DNA of 64,000 nt, taken from contig CM028336.1 of assembly GCA_016647705.1 (NCBI GenBank), forward strand, positions 14,640,880 through 14,704,879. Direction: 5' to 3'. The stretch comes from Eucommia ulmoides (taxonomy: Eukaryota > Streptophyta > Magnoliopsida > Garryales > Eucommiaceae). Below are positions 33,899-44,440 of this stretch, piece after piece. Position 1 is the stretch's first letter. Each line of letters starts with the position of its first letter. The notes below the pieces were generated by a model. The model made no database searches. It saw only the letters and a program-made list of their open reading frames with translations, and was not told the origin of the DNA. Made by a program: the position numbers and the translations under genes.

Positions 33899-36220
33899 AA
33901 GGTAAACAGATGAGAATGATAAATTTGCAAATACATACAATTTTTAGTACACATGTTTCGAACGGGTGAACTTACGCCCCGCGTTGTTGTGGCGAATCGA
34001 GACATTGTTCTATACGTGCGTCACCCCAATCTGGATGTATTTTCATGTTGATATGTCGTTCCACAAACCTTTTCTGTTCAGAATTTAGGTTAGTCAAACA
34101 AAACAGAGTGTAGTTAGAGACAATCAAAGTAGTCACACATTAAATCACATACCACCGTAAGTGCATCATTATAATAATGATCGGTCGTGTTCTTCCTAGG
34201 TCGGATGGAATTGTAGAACGTCCATTTTTTATCGGGTATATCCAGCACCATTACAGTCCAATGATTGGGTGACGCATGGCGACCGGTAGTGTTCATCGGG
34301 AACACAATATAACGGGTTTCTTTGCTGAACGCGGCGGAGATTGTGTAGTACAGTTCCTTCAGCAGCACATTGTTGTCCTCCCGTATAAGATTCTATGATT
34401 TTGTTTTTACGTGTTATCTAGTTTGGATGAAAAAGGAAAAAAAACTAACATGTGCTAAAGTGTCTTACCCAAATGCATGATAGCGCGAACCGCGTTTCGT
34501 GCAGCAGCACGATTGGCGTGGTCATCCACACGCGATTGATCTAATTTGATCTTCCAAACACTCTCCATACGAATCAATAACCTGTAAGTAAAGGGAGGGA
34601 GAAAGACAAACACGTTAACTTAACGTTAACGTTACGTTAACGCAAATTTTGTCAACACAAGTACATTTTTACGAAACAAGTTGATGTAATCAGTTAATCA
34701 GGTCAATCACAAACACTATGCTGACGGTTTCATACATTATCCGACACACGTCGCTCCATAATCATGCAAATGATGTCGCCACACGAGACCGTGGCCATGG
34801 GTTTCCCACCTCCAAACACAAATGTACTGGAACATTGTCAAAAACAACATATCACATGATCAGCAAACATTTTTATGGAAAAAGAAATTTCAAAAGTAAA
34901 CAGGCACTTTGAGTAATTTTTTATTTTTTACCCTGGTCCCTTTTTGGAAATCACAATCAACTTCTCCCAATCGTTGTCAACAAGCATCGCACCAACGGTC
35001 GTCGAATTATGAGCTGGGAGTACTGCATTGTCTTCATACATCGTTTCCAGGGGGAGCTCATCGACGTTAACTATGTCAGATCTCTCTTTCTGCTTCCCTT
35101 TCCCTTTTGCTTTGGGGTAGACAAAATTGCTGCCTTGTTTCTTTGGTTGCCTCTCCTTTTTCTTTACCCGACCAACCATGGAGCTAACTTTTTGCGTTGC
35201 CTCCCCAGGCAACGGCGCATCGGGGGTGTCAGTCGGCATAACCATAGACAGCGGTTGAGGTTCTTGAGGAGGTTCTTGAGGTTCGCGAACTGCGAGAGTG
35301 GTAGGGGTACCCCTACCCCCCATTTGCATGTGGGCGTTCAATTTCGTCTGTAGGTCCTGTATTTGTTTATTGAGCGCCACACGCATTTTAACGTCTGATT
35401 TGGCTATCTCCTTCTTCTCTTGCCACAACAGTTTGTTTATTTCTTGTTCTGCCTTCAAGTCAAGGGCAAGATCATTATATTTCTTCTTCATTTCGCCAGC
35501 AGCATCAACATGTTGCTGATTCAACGTTTCGATTATTTTTTTCAGTGTTTCCACCTCCTGGGCAAGTTCGTCATATCTCCGCCTAAGGTTAGCTTGTTCT
35601 GTATCGACGGCGGCCTCTTTATACTTCTGAGTCACGTCATGCACGCTCATTTCCGTTAGGATGTCTCTCTTCTCCCCAATTGATTTCGCTAATCTTGCAG
35701 AGAGATTAGAGACAGAACGCTCATAACTTTCTTTTTCTTGCAAAGACGACGCTTTCAGATTATCAATCTCCTTTTTTTTCTCGACTTTGGCAGCGGTTAT
35801 GATTGCGATCACCCTATGCAACGCTGCAATGGTCTGATCTTTTTCCATCTTATTCGTAGAGAACTCACCCTGCATTTGGTCGATCTGTCTGCGGATGTCA
35901 TCAACTGCACCTGCGGAGACAGATGGTGGCCTCAAGTCACCCACTGAAGGTGTGCAAAATGCACTCTCAGCGGGGGCAGCATCATCACCCAAATCAGTTG
36001 CGGTTTGAGTTGGGACGGGAGAAGGATGATATATGAGGGGTGTGAGATACCGCCCTATGATGTCGTCAACCATTACATCATAGCCATCATCAGCAGCAGC
36101 AGCGTCTGGATCTCCGCCCTTATTGCCCGGGCTATCGTTAATTGAGTCATTACTATCCTCTTTCAAAGCAATCCCCATTTGAAGCTCTGCCAAAGTCTCA
36201 TCAGCGGGCTGATCTTTCAC

Positions 36221-36723
36221 CTGGCAAGCATGTGCAAGCATTAACGTTAACTGAGCCACACACACACACCCCCCTCCCTCCCAAAAAAAAAAAATAACTA
36301 ACTGATTGTGTTAACATCAAAGTTAAATTGCTTGCGTTAACGGTAAATATAAGCACAAAAACCAACAACTAAGCTCGCTAATGCTAACGCAAATAACAAG
36401 TCAGCCACAAACATCTCTGGGTTTTGTTTATTGCGTTAACGTTAACGCACTTATTTATTGCGTTAACGTTAACACACTTATTATTTTCTATAACGCACTA
36501 ATTATTTGCGTTAACGTTAATGCACTTATTATTTGCGTTAACGTTAACGCAAATTAGTTATATGCTTTAACGTTAACGCATATAACAATCCAGCCATACA
36601 TAACTTATATTGCTTTAACGTTAACGCAACAACTAATTGCGTTAACCAAAACGCAAAATATCACATACCATGTTTTACGTACTAGCATCAAAGTTAAAAG
36701 CACAACATGTTTTTTTTGTTTAC
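36221..36723 (-). repeat. Third intron of the Ulp1-like gene, rich in TTAACGTTAA
   Basis: The intron between exons 3 and 4 (503 bp) has at least seven copies, six of them within 36431-36630, mostly in the forms GCGTTAACGTTAACGC and GCTTTAACGTTAACGC. One copy is 20 bp upstream of the exon 4 acceptor. Confidence 0.8.
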
Positions 36724-37642
36724 CTTATCAGCTGGCAGTAGCCCGAGGGGAATGCCTCCCAAGTTGGAAGAAAAAGTAGTGAGGCACCACCGCTCCAAAC
36801 GCGGCACACTATGCTCCCTACCCTCGGTGTGGTCAACCAACGTTGTGTGCTCGCACAACCAATACTGTAAGTAAAAGTTGTAATATGTCAAAGTAAGGTC
36901 CACAAACAACACTTGTAATTTGAAAAACGTTTTTCACAATGAGTATGTGTATACCTGGAGAGCAAGCACGCATCCCGTGACCGACCGGGGTTCCATGTAC
37001 GATTTCTTGAGGTTGGTTTCGAGATCTGTGAATATCGCAGCTGTCCAGTTGTAATTTGCCATGTCTTCAATCGTTTCAACATAGCGAACCAACGATTTCT
37101 GGACCTGCTGGCCAGTTGTTGCAAAGAAGAACATGGTCATCAGGTGTAGAATAACCATGCGCACAACATCCTGCACTGTTTCATTGTCCGTGGCGTTCAC
37201 ATTCGCTTGCACTTGTGATCTCAAATATGCAACACTAAACCTGCGGTCTGCGAATGTTAGCTTGGATATGAAGGGAGAGTGGATTTTGTGTAGCGACTCA
37301 AAACAATGGGTTCTTCGCCCGTTGCTATCCCGAATATAAGCTGGATGTCAAGCGGGGTTATCCGGATGAGCCTGCCTCCTATCCTAAACCCCCCACGTGC
37401 AGGGTTGTAGCATCGGATGATCATTTCAATGAGATCATCATTTTTGTGGACGTTTTCAAGCGTCACTCGCTGCTCATATAATGTCTCGAATATTTTTGCG
37501 AATGGGGTCCTGGCCAGCAGCATCTTATGCTGATCATTGAGTTTGCACTCTTTCAACAATTCATACGTCTGCTTAAGGTTAGAACGATAAAGGAATGTCA
37601 TCTGGCTCGAGCTTTCCTTTTTCGGTTTCTTAAGGAGTTTTA

Positions 37643-38572
37643 CTGGAAGAACGACATGGAAACATAGTTAATGCACATTACAAGCCACACGTTAACGTTA
37701 AAGCAGTCATCCATATCCCTCGTTATGTAACAAAAATAGGCAACTATTTGCATTAACGTTAACGCACAACAATATATGCGTTAACGTTAACGCATTTTTT
37801 TCAAAAACCAAAATATCGTACCAGATTTGAGAAAAATACAGACGAGTAACGCAAAACGGCCCCCTCCCTTTTTTAAAGCAAATGTTTATTTGCGTTAACA
37901 TTAACGCAATTAAATCCATGCGTTAACGTTAACGCAAGACGCAGCACATAGTGGTGTACCAGACAGACAAACAAACAAACCTAAATCTAAACACAAGACT
38001 CACTTTAATGTTAACGTTAAAGCAGTCATCCATATCACTCAGTACGTAACAAAAATAGGCAACTATTTTGCTTCAACGTTAACGCACCACAATATATGCG
38101 TTAACATCTTTGCATTTTTCTCAAAAACCAAAACGTTGTACCAGATTTGAGAAAAATACCGACGAGTAACGCAAAAGGGTCTACCTCCTTTTTACAGGCA
38201 AATGTCTATTTGCGTTAACGTTAACGCAATTACATCAACGCGTAAACGTTAACGCAATCGCAGTACATAGTGGTGTACCAGACAAACAAACAAACCTAAA
38301 TCTAAACATACGACTCACATTAAAGTTAACGTTAACGCAAGCATTCTTTTTAAATTCATTCTTTTCGGAGGCAAAACAACATGTGGGTCAACATCGCAAA
38401 ACCACGAAACAAAACACAACGTACGATTTCAAAAAAATGTAAAATCAAAACAGGGGAACAGAGCATGTCAGAGTCGAGTAAAATAGACGAACATCATCGT
38501 CTCGTTTTGTGATTTTGATTTCTAAAACGCTGTCGCCGAACAAAAGTGTATCGATTTTAGGGTTTCACATAC
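37643..38572 (-). repeat. First intron of the Ulp1-like gene: about 319-bp tandem duplication with palindromic motifs
   Basis: Two copies of about 319 bp (about 37683-38001 and 38002-38325) share GCAGTCATCCATATC, AAAAATAGGCAACTATTT, CCAGATTTGAGAAAAATAC and TAGTGGTGTACCAGACA. Each contains several TTAACGTTAA copies, including extended GCGTTAACGTTAACGC. The intron is 930 bp, and in both genes the repeats lie in the intron nearest the element's outer end. Confidence 0.85.
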
Positions 38573-38636
38573 CGTCGAGACTGATGGATCCTCGTTTCTG
38601 TGTCGAAGACGAGGGGGCGCGTTCAAAATTCTCCAT

Positions 38637-38876
38637 TATCTGAAGACAGCTGGGCAATTTTAGATTATTAGTTTCAGGGTTTTAGGGTTTCAGAATTCTT
38701 AAGCGTGGAGAGAATAGATAGCGTGGAGAGAATAGAGAGCGTTTTAGCGATTTTTTGTACTCGAACGTGCAGTTAGTGGAACGTGTAGCAGGACATATCG
38801 GAATCAGAACGGACGCGGTAACAACGCCGACTACTAACAGCGCGTTAACGTTAATGCAATCCGCTACTGTTAACAG

Positions 38877-38924
<48 letters not shown>

Positions 38925-39985
38925 CCATTGCAAAGATATCGGCAAGCTCTTTAATTCGATCACATTTTTATATGATTTCATTCATAAATCAGGTATATAG
39001 AAGCGGATTACATATTAGGGGGGTTTATTTAGTGCCCTGTTCATGTTGTTGTGGGTTGTATCCTCAGAATGGCATGTTCCATAAATAAACTGTAAAAGGA
39101 AGGGCAAAATAGAAGGATTTTTTCCTAAAGAATTGAGGTGGTCTGAAAACTTAATACACATTGTACTAGGGTCTAAATTGTGAAGTAGCCTCTAACAGAG
39201 GACTAAAAAATAAAATACCCTTTTAATTAAGGGAAAGTGCCCCTTACACCTAAATTACTTCTTCCGGAATAGGATAAGGCATCGGATCCCCCTTGGGAGT
39301 GGAAGAAAAAGGTTTTGGGATGATCCTTAACCATTGCCACTATTGGGTATTACCTGTTGGAGTGAAAACCCTTGACATTTCACGAAATACCAAAAATAAG
39401 TGGGGCTAAAATGTAAAAACCACGCAATAGGGGGGTTGTTAGTCACTAGGCACTCCTTGCGCATTCAACGATACACATGCATACCCTCGATGCGTGGATT
39501 AGGGAACGCCTATAAAAGGCAACACCTCCTCCTATTTTTCATACACACTTGATACACATCATCCAACCTATACACTTTAAATACTAGATCTTCCTACACA
39601 CAACACTCATATCTTACCCCATTATCTAGTTATCCCACCATTTTCTCTCACTAAAACTCCCCTTAGACACACCTTTATTTTCCATTTAAACCGTTTGAAA
39701 TCGAAGACTAATAAAAAAAAAAAAAACTAATCCAAGGAACACTTAAAAAAAAGTCATGCATTTTACTTTTGTTTACTTTACTTTTTCGTATTTATTTTTC
39801 CGTTCTGCATCTTTCCGTGCTTTTACTTTCTCCCATTTACTTTCCTATTCTGAGACTTTCCGTACTTTAACTTTTCTGCACTCTACTTTTATGTATTTAA
39901 CGTGTTTTCGTGATTTATTTTTCTGCAACTTTACTTTATGCACTTTAGCTTATGTATTGCATTTATATTTATGTACTTTTTAACA
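38637..39985. other. Right flank of the MULE, then AT-rich DNA before the Copia element
   Basis: Bases 38637-38876 are probably the outer end of the MULE: they contain a 21-bp tandem pair (AGCGTGGAGAGAATAGA) and a last TTAACGTTAA at about 38846. An A47 run (38877-38923) follows. Bases 39480-39520 have CCTATAAAAGGC and then a CA/CT-rich leader-like stretch, as in a promoter or a retroelement LTR. Bases 39750-39985 are simple TTTACTTT-like sequence. No coding gene was recognised. Confidence 0.45.
39505..39520 (+). promoter_or_regulatory. Possible TATA box
   Basis: GCCTATAAAAGGCAAC is a good plant TATA match followed by a pyrimidine- and CA-rich stretch. Which gene or LTR it served is not known. 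Confidence 0.35.
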
Positions 39986-39990
39986 TATAT

Positions 39991-40473
39991 TGTTAGGAAA
40001 ATTGGTTTCCTAATCTATTTTGGGCAATATATTATTAACTCAATTATATTTTCTATTTAAATTAATGGGCTAAAATTAAGTGATCTAATTAATTTGGGTA
40101 AGCTCGTAAACTACTTAAAAGAATGTGGATTAAATGTGTAGATACCAGAAACTATTGGGGTTAAATGTGTAGATACCAGAAACTATTAGGGTTATGGTTC
40201 CCAATACACCAAATCAATCGACGACTCCCTTCTCCCCATATGGAAGAGAATTGACAATCCCATTGAGGAACTCTAGAGATTTGGTTGAGGAAGATCACGT
40301 ACCCACTCAATATGTGCCCTACTCGTGATCGATTGTTGCAGATTTTCGCATCGGTAGTGGATTGTTCATAATGGATCCAGGTACGCGATTTACATGTTTA
40401 ATAAAACTTTTGATGATTTGACATGTTGATTTAGATATTATAAATTAAGATCTATAGGGATTAAATCCCAACA
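39991..40473 (+). repeat. 5' LTR of the Copia element
   Basis: It is 483 bp and ends GGATTAAATCCCAACA, itself a near palindrome. A 37-bp segment containing GTGTAGATACCAGAAACTATT is tandemly duplicated at about 40133-40195, absent from the 3' LTR. Confidence 0.85.
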
Positions 40474-40475
40474 AA

Positions 40476-40488
40476 CGGTATCAAAGCC
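40476..40488 (+). promoter_or_regulatory. Primer-binding site of the Copia element
   Basis: CGGTATCAAAGCC two bases after the LTR differs at two bases from TGGTATCAGAGCC, the initiator Met-tRNA complement used by most plant Copia elements. Confidence 0.75.
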
Positions 40489-41998
40489 TACTTCATGTTG
40501 AATATTAGGGTTCTTGAGTTTTTCAAGTTCGTAGTATTTTAGGGTTTGAGTTTTCTCCATTAAAGTTTGATTATTTGTGAAATAGTGGGAGGAAACATTA
40601 AGATTTTTATGTGATTTATGTGATTTGATTCAATTTTTGATAAATACTACGGATTTGTTATGAATCTAAGGAAAGAAAATCCCTAATTTTTGGAAATTTT
40701 TGGGTGTTTTTTATCCAAAATTTTTAGATCTGATCAAATCGGTCCATTGATTTGGTCAGGGAGGGTTCGCACAGTTTTAACACCTGTTTGTATTTTGGCT
40801 ATTGATTCAAGATTTTATGAAAAGCTCAGAAAGAGAGATACAACATTTATGTTTTGAGTTTTTCCAGAATTAGATTGAATCATGGTCAAATTCAGGATTG
40901 AAGTTGATTAATCTACATTGCTAACCGAATCGGTCAACCAAATTTTAAAATTCGATCGATCAATTGCTTCAGAACGCTATTTTTCCAGATCTGGTCGATT
41001 CAGTTGACCGAACCATATTGGTCGATCAACCGACTACTTCAAAGAAGAGGCCACTTGGCTTTTGTCCCTTTCGGTCAACCAAATTTTTAGGACCAATCGA
41101 CCGATTCGATGCCCCAATGTCGAAAATTTTAATCCGTTGCACAACATTCGATTAAAGAACCATTAGGATGGTCGACTAATAAAATCTTGTATCTTGAAAT
41201 AAATTAAAATGAAACAATATGTTACCAAAGTAATCTATGTTGCTTAGTTTTATTTTATTTTGGGATATTAAGATGTTGATGTTTGTTATTTATGCAAACA
41301 ATAGTCTGTCCAAAAAATGGTTATTGTTTAGTCAAATAATAAGTATTGGTAGTTGTTGATATTTGTTATTTATACGAGCAATAATAGACCCAAAAGAAGG
41401 TTATTGTTTGGCAAAATAATGAACATTAATTAGAGGATTATTATTTATGCAAATAATAATCGGTCCAAAGGAAGGTTATTATTTGACCAAACAATAAACA
41501 TTAATTTGGTGTCTGTTATTTATGCAAACCATACCCTCCAAATGAAAGTTATTGTTTAACTAAATAATAGATATTAATTTAAAATTACCATGGTTATTAT
41601 TTATACAATCAATAATGGGCTCAAAGGAAGGTTATGGTTTGGCTAAATAATAAACGTACATGTGGGAATAAATGTGTGATAATTATCAAGTTTCCATGTG
41701 AACAGTAAGTCGATCCAAAGAAATGCTTATTGTTTGACATGATTTATTGTCAACATTTAATTATTGCATTGAGAATACTGCTTACAATTTGGTGTTTCTG
41801 CCTAAAGGTTAAACATCATTATTGTGCTAGGTATCTTGTGATGGGCCCCACCAATATAATTATTTTGTTTATATTATATGTGTTAAAGTTTTAATTTGAC
41901 ATAAACGTTTATGTTATGAGCTTGTGTTCGTCATAGTTTTCTGTTTAGTTAATGTTTCTACTGCTACTAATACTACCCACATGAATTATGTTTAGTGC
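40489..41998 (+). other. Copia leader region with about 78-bp tandem repeats
   Basis: The stretch between the primer site and gag is noncoding. Bases about 41280-41665 hold five imperfect units of about 71-82 bp containing GTTATTTATGCAAACAATA and GGAAGGTTATTGTTT. Function in the element is unknown. Confidence 0.65.
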
Positions 41999-42700
41999 TT
42001 AACAGCACAAACTTTAAGGATTGGAGAGAGAACATCTCAATTGTTCTCGGCTACATGGGTCTTGACTTTGCGCTAAAGAAATAACAACCTTCACCTCTCA
42101 CTGAAGACAGTTCCCCTGAGGCTAAAAGGGAATATGAGAAGTGGGATCCTTCTAATCGCATATATCTTATGATGATCAAACGCACCGTTTCGAAAACATT
42201 TAGGGCGGTATATCCAACGAAGTAACTACTGTGACGTTCCCTAAATAAATAGAAAAACGTTTTATTGAGAACAAAAAGGCAAAGACAAGTATACTTTTAG
42301 TTGATCTTGTCTCGATAAAGTATATATGAAAGGGGAACATAAAGGAGTACATTATGAAAATGTCCAATGTCGCTTCGGAACCAAAGGCACTAAAGTTAGA
42401 GTTGTCTAAGGATTAACTCGTGTATTTAGTACTTATTTTTCTTCCTGCACAATACAGTCAGTTTATGGTGAGTTATAATACTCAAAATGATAAATGGACT
42501 CTTAATAAGCACTTATCTGACTGTGTGTAAGAAAAAGAAAAGAATTAAGCGAGAAAAAACAGAAAGTGCTCACTTTGCCACTACCTCTAAAGGTAAGAAA
42601 CGACAAAGAGATAAAGGTCAGGAAACCACAGTTGGAACACGATAGTCTAAATTGTAAAAGAATCAGGATAAGGAATTTACGTGTATCTTCTATTAATGAA
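41999..42700 (+). pseudogene. gag: Copia gag fragment
   Basis: The frame reads NFKDWRENISIVLGYMGLDF, then after a stop LTEDSSPEAKREYEKW and SNRIYLMMIKRTVSK, which matches the N-terminal gag of plant Copia elements. Further on, VSYNTQNDKWTLNKHLSDCV corresponds to the middle of gag. Several stop codons and frame changes interrupt it. The zinc-knuckle region is missing, apparently lost at the border of the inserted MITE copy B. Confidence 0.75.
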
Positions 42701-42704
42701 GATA

Positions 42705-43079
42705 GTGACTAGCGGGTGGGTGACGGCGGTGGCAACGATAGTGACCAGCGGGTGGGTGACGGCGGCGGACAACCGGAGGTGACTGGCGACGGTCGCCGGA
42801 GATGGCTATCGGACGGTAGCCAGCAACGGCGACGACAACGTATGGCGGCGGCAGACGATGGCAGATGAACAGTAACAAATATTGGGAATGGAATGAGAAT
42901 AATGAGAAACAACTTTTTTTTGTTTCTCATTTCTTAAGAAAAAAATAGGCACAATTTCCAAATACGAATAGAATGGGAACGAGAACAAAAATTACCAAAC
43001 ACTATTTTTAAACAGAATTCCCAAAAATCTGGGAATAGAATAAGAATTTTTGGAATGAAAACAGTTACCAAACGAGGCC
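42705..43079 (-). mobile_element. MITE-like element, copy B (truncated), in Copia gag-pol
   Basis: Its right end, read in reverse, is GGCCTCGTTTGGTAACTG, and the next 200 bases follow copy A at 5183-5400 closely, including CCCAGATTTTTGGGA and TTTTTTCTTAAGAAATGAG. The left inverted repeat is missing. The inner part is made of GGCGGTGG- and CGGGTGGGTGAC-type repeats, with a 32-bp tandem pair near 42710-42770. TTA follows the right end, and the Copia protease frame begins within a few codons. Confidence 0.8.
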
Positions 43080-43560
43080 TTAGCTTCTGTAACTAGTAAC
43101 ACTTGGTGGGTAGATTATGGTGCTACTACTCATGTAAGTGTGTCTATGCAGGGTTACTTCTGGAGTCGAAAATCGATTGATGCTGAAAGATGCATCTATG
43201 TGGACAATGGCGAAATAGTTGTGGAGGCAATATAGATTTTTAGATTATCTTTAAAGATTGGTTACTTTTTGGATTTGAAAAATATATATGTAATACCGCC
43301 ATTTAGACAGTATTTGGTTTCTATTTCTATTTTAGACAAATTTGGTTTTTTCTTGTTTATTTGGAAATAATATCCTTTGTCTTTTTTGAGATTCAAATAT
43401 TATTGCAACTGTCTCTTTAATTGATAATCTATAGTTGTTGGATACTATTGTTTCATATAATGAAACCTTGCAAATGAATACTCGTGACACAAAATACAAA
43501 TTAGTTAATGAGAATTCATACTTTAGCACAAGCGTTTAGGGCATATCTCTAAACAGAGAA
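43080..43560 (+). pseudogene. pol: Copia protease and gag-pre-integrase region
   Basis: The protease motif TWWVDYGATTHVS stands where WWVDSGATTHIS is typical of plant Copia elements, so the Asp is kept but the following Ser is Tyr. VSVSMQGYF and IYVDNGEIV follow, then KTGYF with stops, and a gag-pre-integrase part near 43440-43560. Frame changes and stops are frequent. Confidence 0.72.
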
Positions 43561-44440
43561 TAGAGAGGCTTGTTTCTGACATAATTCTTAATCCCCTTGA
43601 TTTAACAAATTTCACAGTTTGTATTGAATAAGTAAAAGAAAAATAGACAAATATAAGGAAATTGAGTGCCAATAGAAATTCTATAGTCTTAGAATTAATA
43701 CATATTGATACCTACAAACCATTCCCTACAGCATTTTGGAATGGACAACAGTATCCTATTACATTCATAGGCAACTACTCTTGTTATGGGTACCCATATT
43801 TGATTCATGAGAAGTCTTAATTCTTGGACGTATTTAAGGCTTTCAAAGCTAAATTGAAAATCAACTAGGTAAGAAAATTAAGGTCGTCAAATCTAACCGT
43901 GGTGGTGAATATTATGGTCGATATAACGAATCAGAAGAACAACGTCCAGAACCCTTTGCTAAATTCCTAGAGGAATGCAAAATCCTCCCATAGTACACCA
44001 TGCCGGGAAAACCTAGTATGAACCGTGTAACTGAGAGACAACATAGAACGCTTAAGGACATGGTAAGAAGTATGATAATTTATTATTCTTTACCAGAATC
44101 ACTCTGGGGAGAAGCGCTTAAGATTGTAGCATATATCCTAAATAGAGTACCACATAAAACGGTAACTAAAACCCCTTAAGAATTGTGGTTAGGCGTAAAG
44201 CCTAGCATAAAGTATTTACACGTTTTGGGTTGTCCAGCAAAGGTAAGGCCTTATAGGCCAAATAAAATAAATCTGGACTCAATAACAGTTGGCTACTGCT
44301 TTGTTGGATACACTGAACGGTCGAGAAAATTTAAGTTTTATAATCCCTCGAATTTAGATATTTTTCGGGATGAAAATGCGAGATTCCTTGAGGGTGTTGA
44401 GTTTGAGGGGGAAGGAGAACATAAGAAATGTTGTCTTTGA
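43561..44440 (+). pseudogene. pol: Copia integrase
   Basis: Fragments include LIHIDTYKP-type sequence near 43695-43720, KIKVVKSNRGGEYYGRY (the second catalytic Asp, normally SDRGGEY, is Asn), [31 protein letters not shown] (the Glu is retained) and [19 protein letters not shown]. An open stretch (44183-44440) encodes LGVKPSIKYLHVLGCPAKVR and RSRKFKFYNPS, the usual integrase C-terminus in this family. Order and spacing match Copia pol; stops make it non-functional. Confidence 0.82.

Larger units (their letters stand above)
33671..38636 (-). pseudogene. MULE-borne gene with N-terminal MULE-associated domain, coiled coil and Ulp1 (C48) protease-like domain
   Basis: Exon model on the minus strand: 38636-38573, 37642-36955, 36864-36724, 36220-34932, 34826-34736, 34581-34469, 34392-34153, 34073-33976, 33872-33671, all with GT-AG ends. 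Exon 1 starts MENFERAPSSSTQKRG and joins exon 2 in phase. Exons 2-3 encode a domain (RIGGRLIRITPLDIQLIFGI, FADRRFSVAYLRSQVQ, YWLCEHTTL) like those that precede Ulp1 domains in plant MULE proteins. Exon 4 (430 codons) is acidic, then coiled coil, then basic (GRVKKKERQPKKQ). Exons 5-9 form the C48 fold: VSCGDIICMIMERRVSDN, His in SPNHWTVMVLD, Gln and Cys in QQRGATDCGIF; the Asp position reads Asn (WTFYNSI). Exon 2 contains a frame change near 37260-37315 and exon 6 a stop/frame change, so it is either decayed or partly mis-modelled. Confidence 0.75.
28300..38876. mobile_element. Autonomous-type MULE, apparently without long terminal inverted repeats, carrying transposase and Ulp1-like genes
   Basis: Two multi-exon genes converge within about 10.3 kb: a plus-strand MuDR-like transposase (exons 28405-32481) and a minus-strand gene with a Ulp1/C48 protease end (exons 38636-33671). 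Their first exons lie at the two outer sides, and each has a long first or second intron with tandem repeats. The palindrome TTAACGTTAA occurs about 36 times, all between 28852 and 38858 and none in the exons. Plant MULEs of the VANDAL and Kaonashi types lack long inverted repeats and can carry Ulp1-related genes. Exact borders and target duplications were not determined; the limits given are approximate. Confidence 0.85.

Noticed and set aside
28261..38760. Long terminal inverted repeats of the MULE
   Set aside because: The outer flanks of the two first exons were compared by eye and do not form an inverted repeat; a short one cannot be excluded.
28852..38858. Regularly repeated palindromes considered as a CRISPR-like array or satellite
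   Set aside because: Spacing is irregular, the units are spread over introns and intergenic DNA of a plant transposon, and no spacers of even length exist.
39756..39983. Open frame rich in Phe, Thr and Leu
   Set aside because: It comes from simple TTTACTTT-like sequence next to the Copia LTR.
42693..42988. Pro/Arg/His-rich open frames on the minus strand
   Set aside because: They are readings of the GC-rich repetitive interior of MITE copy B.
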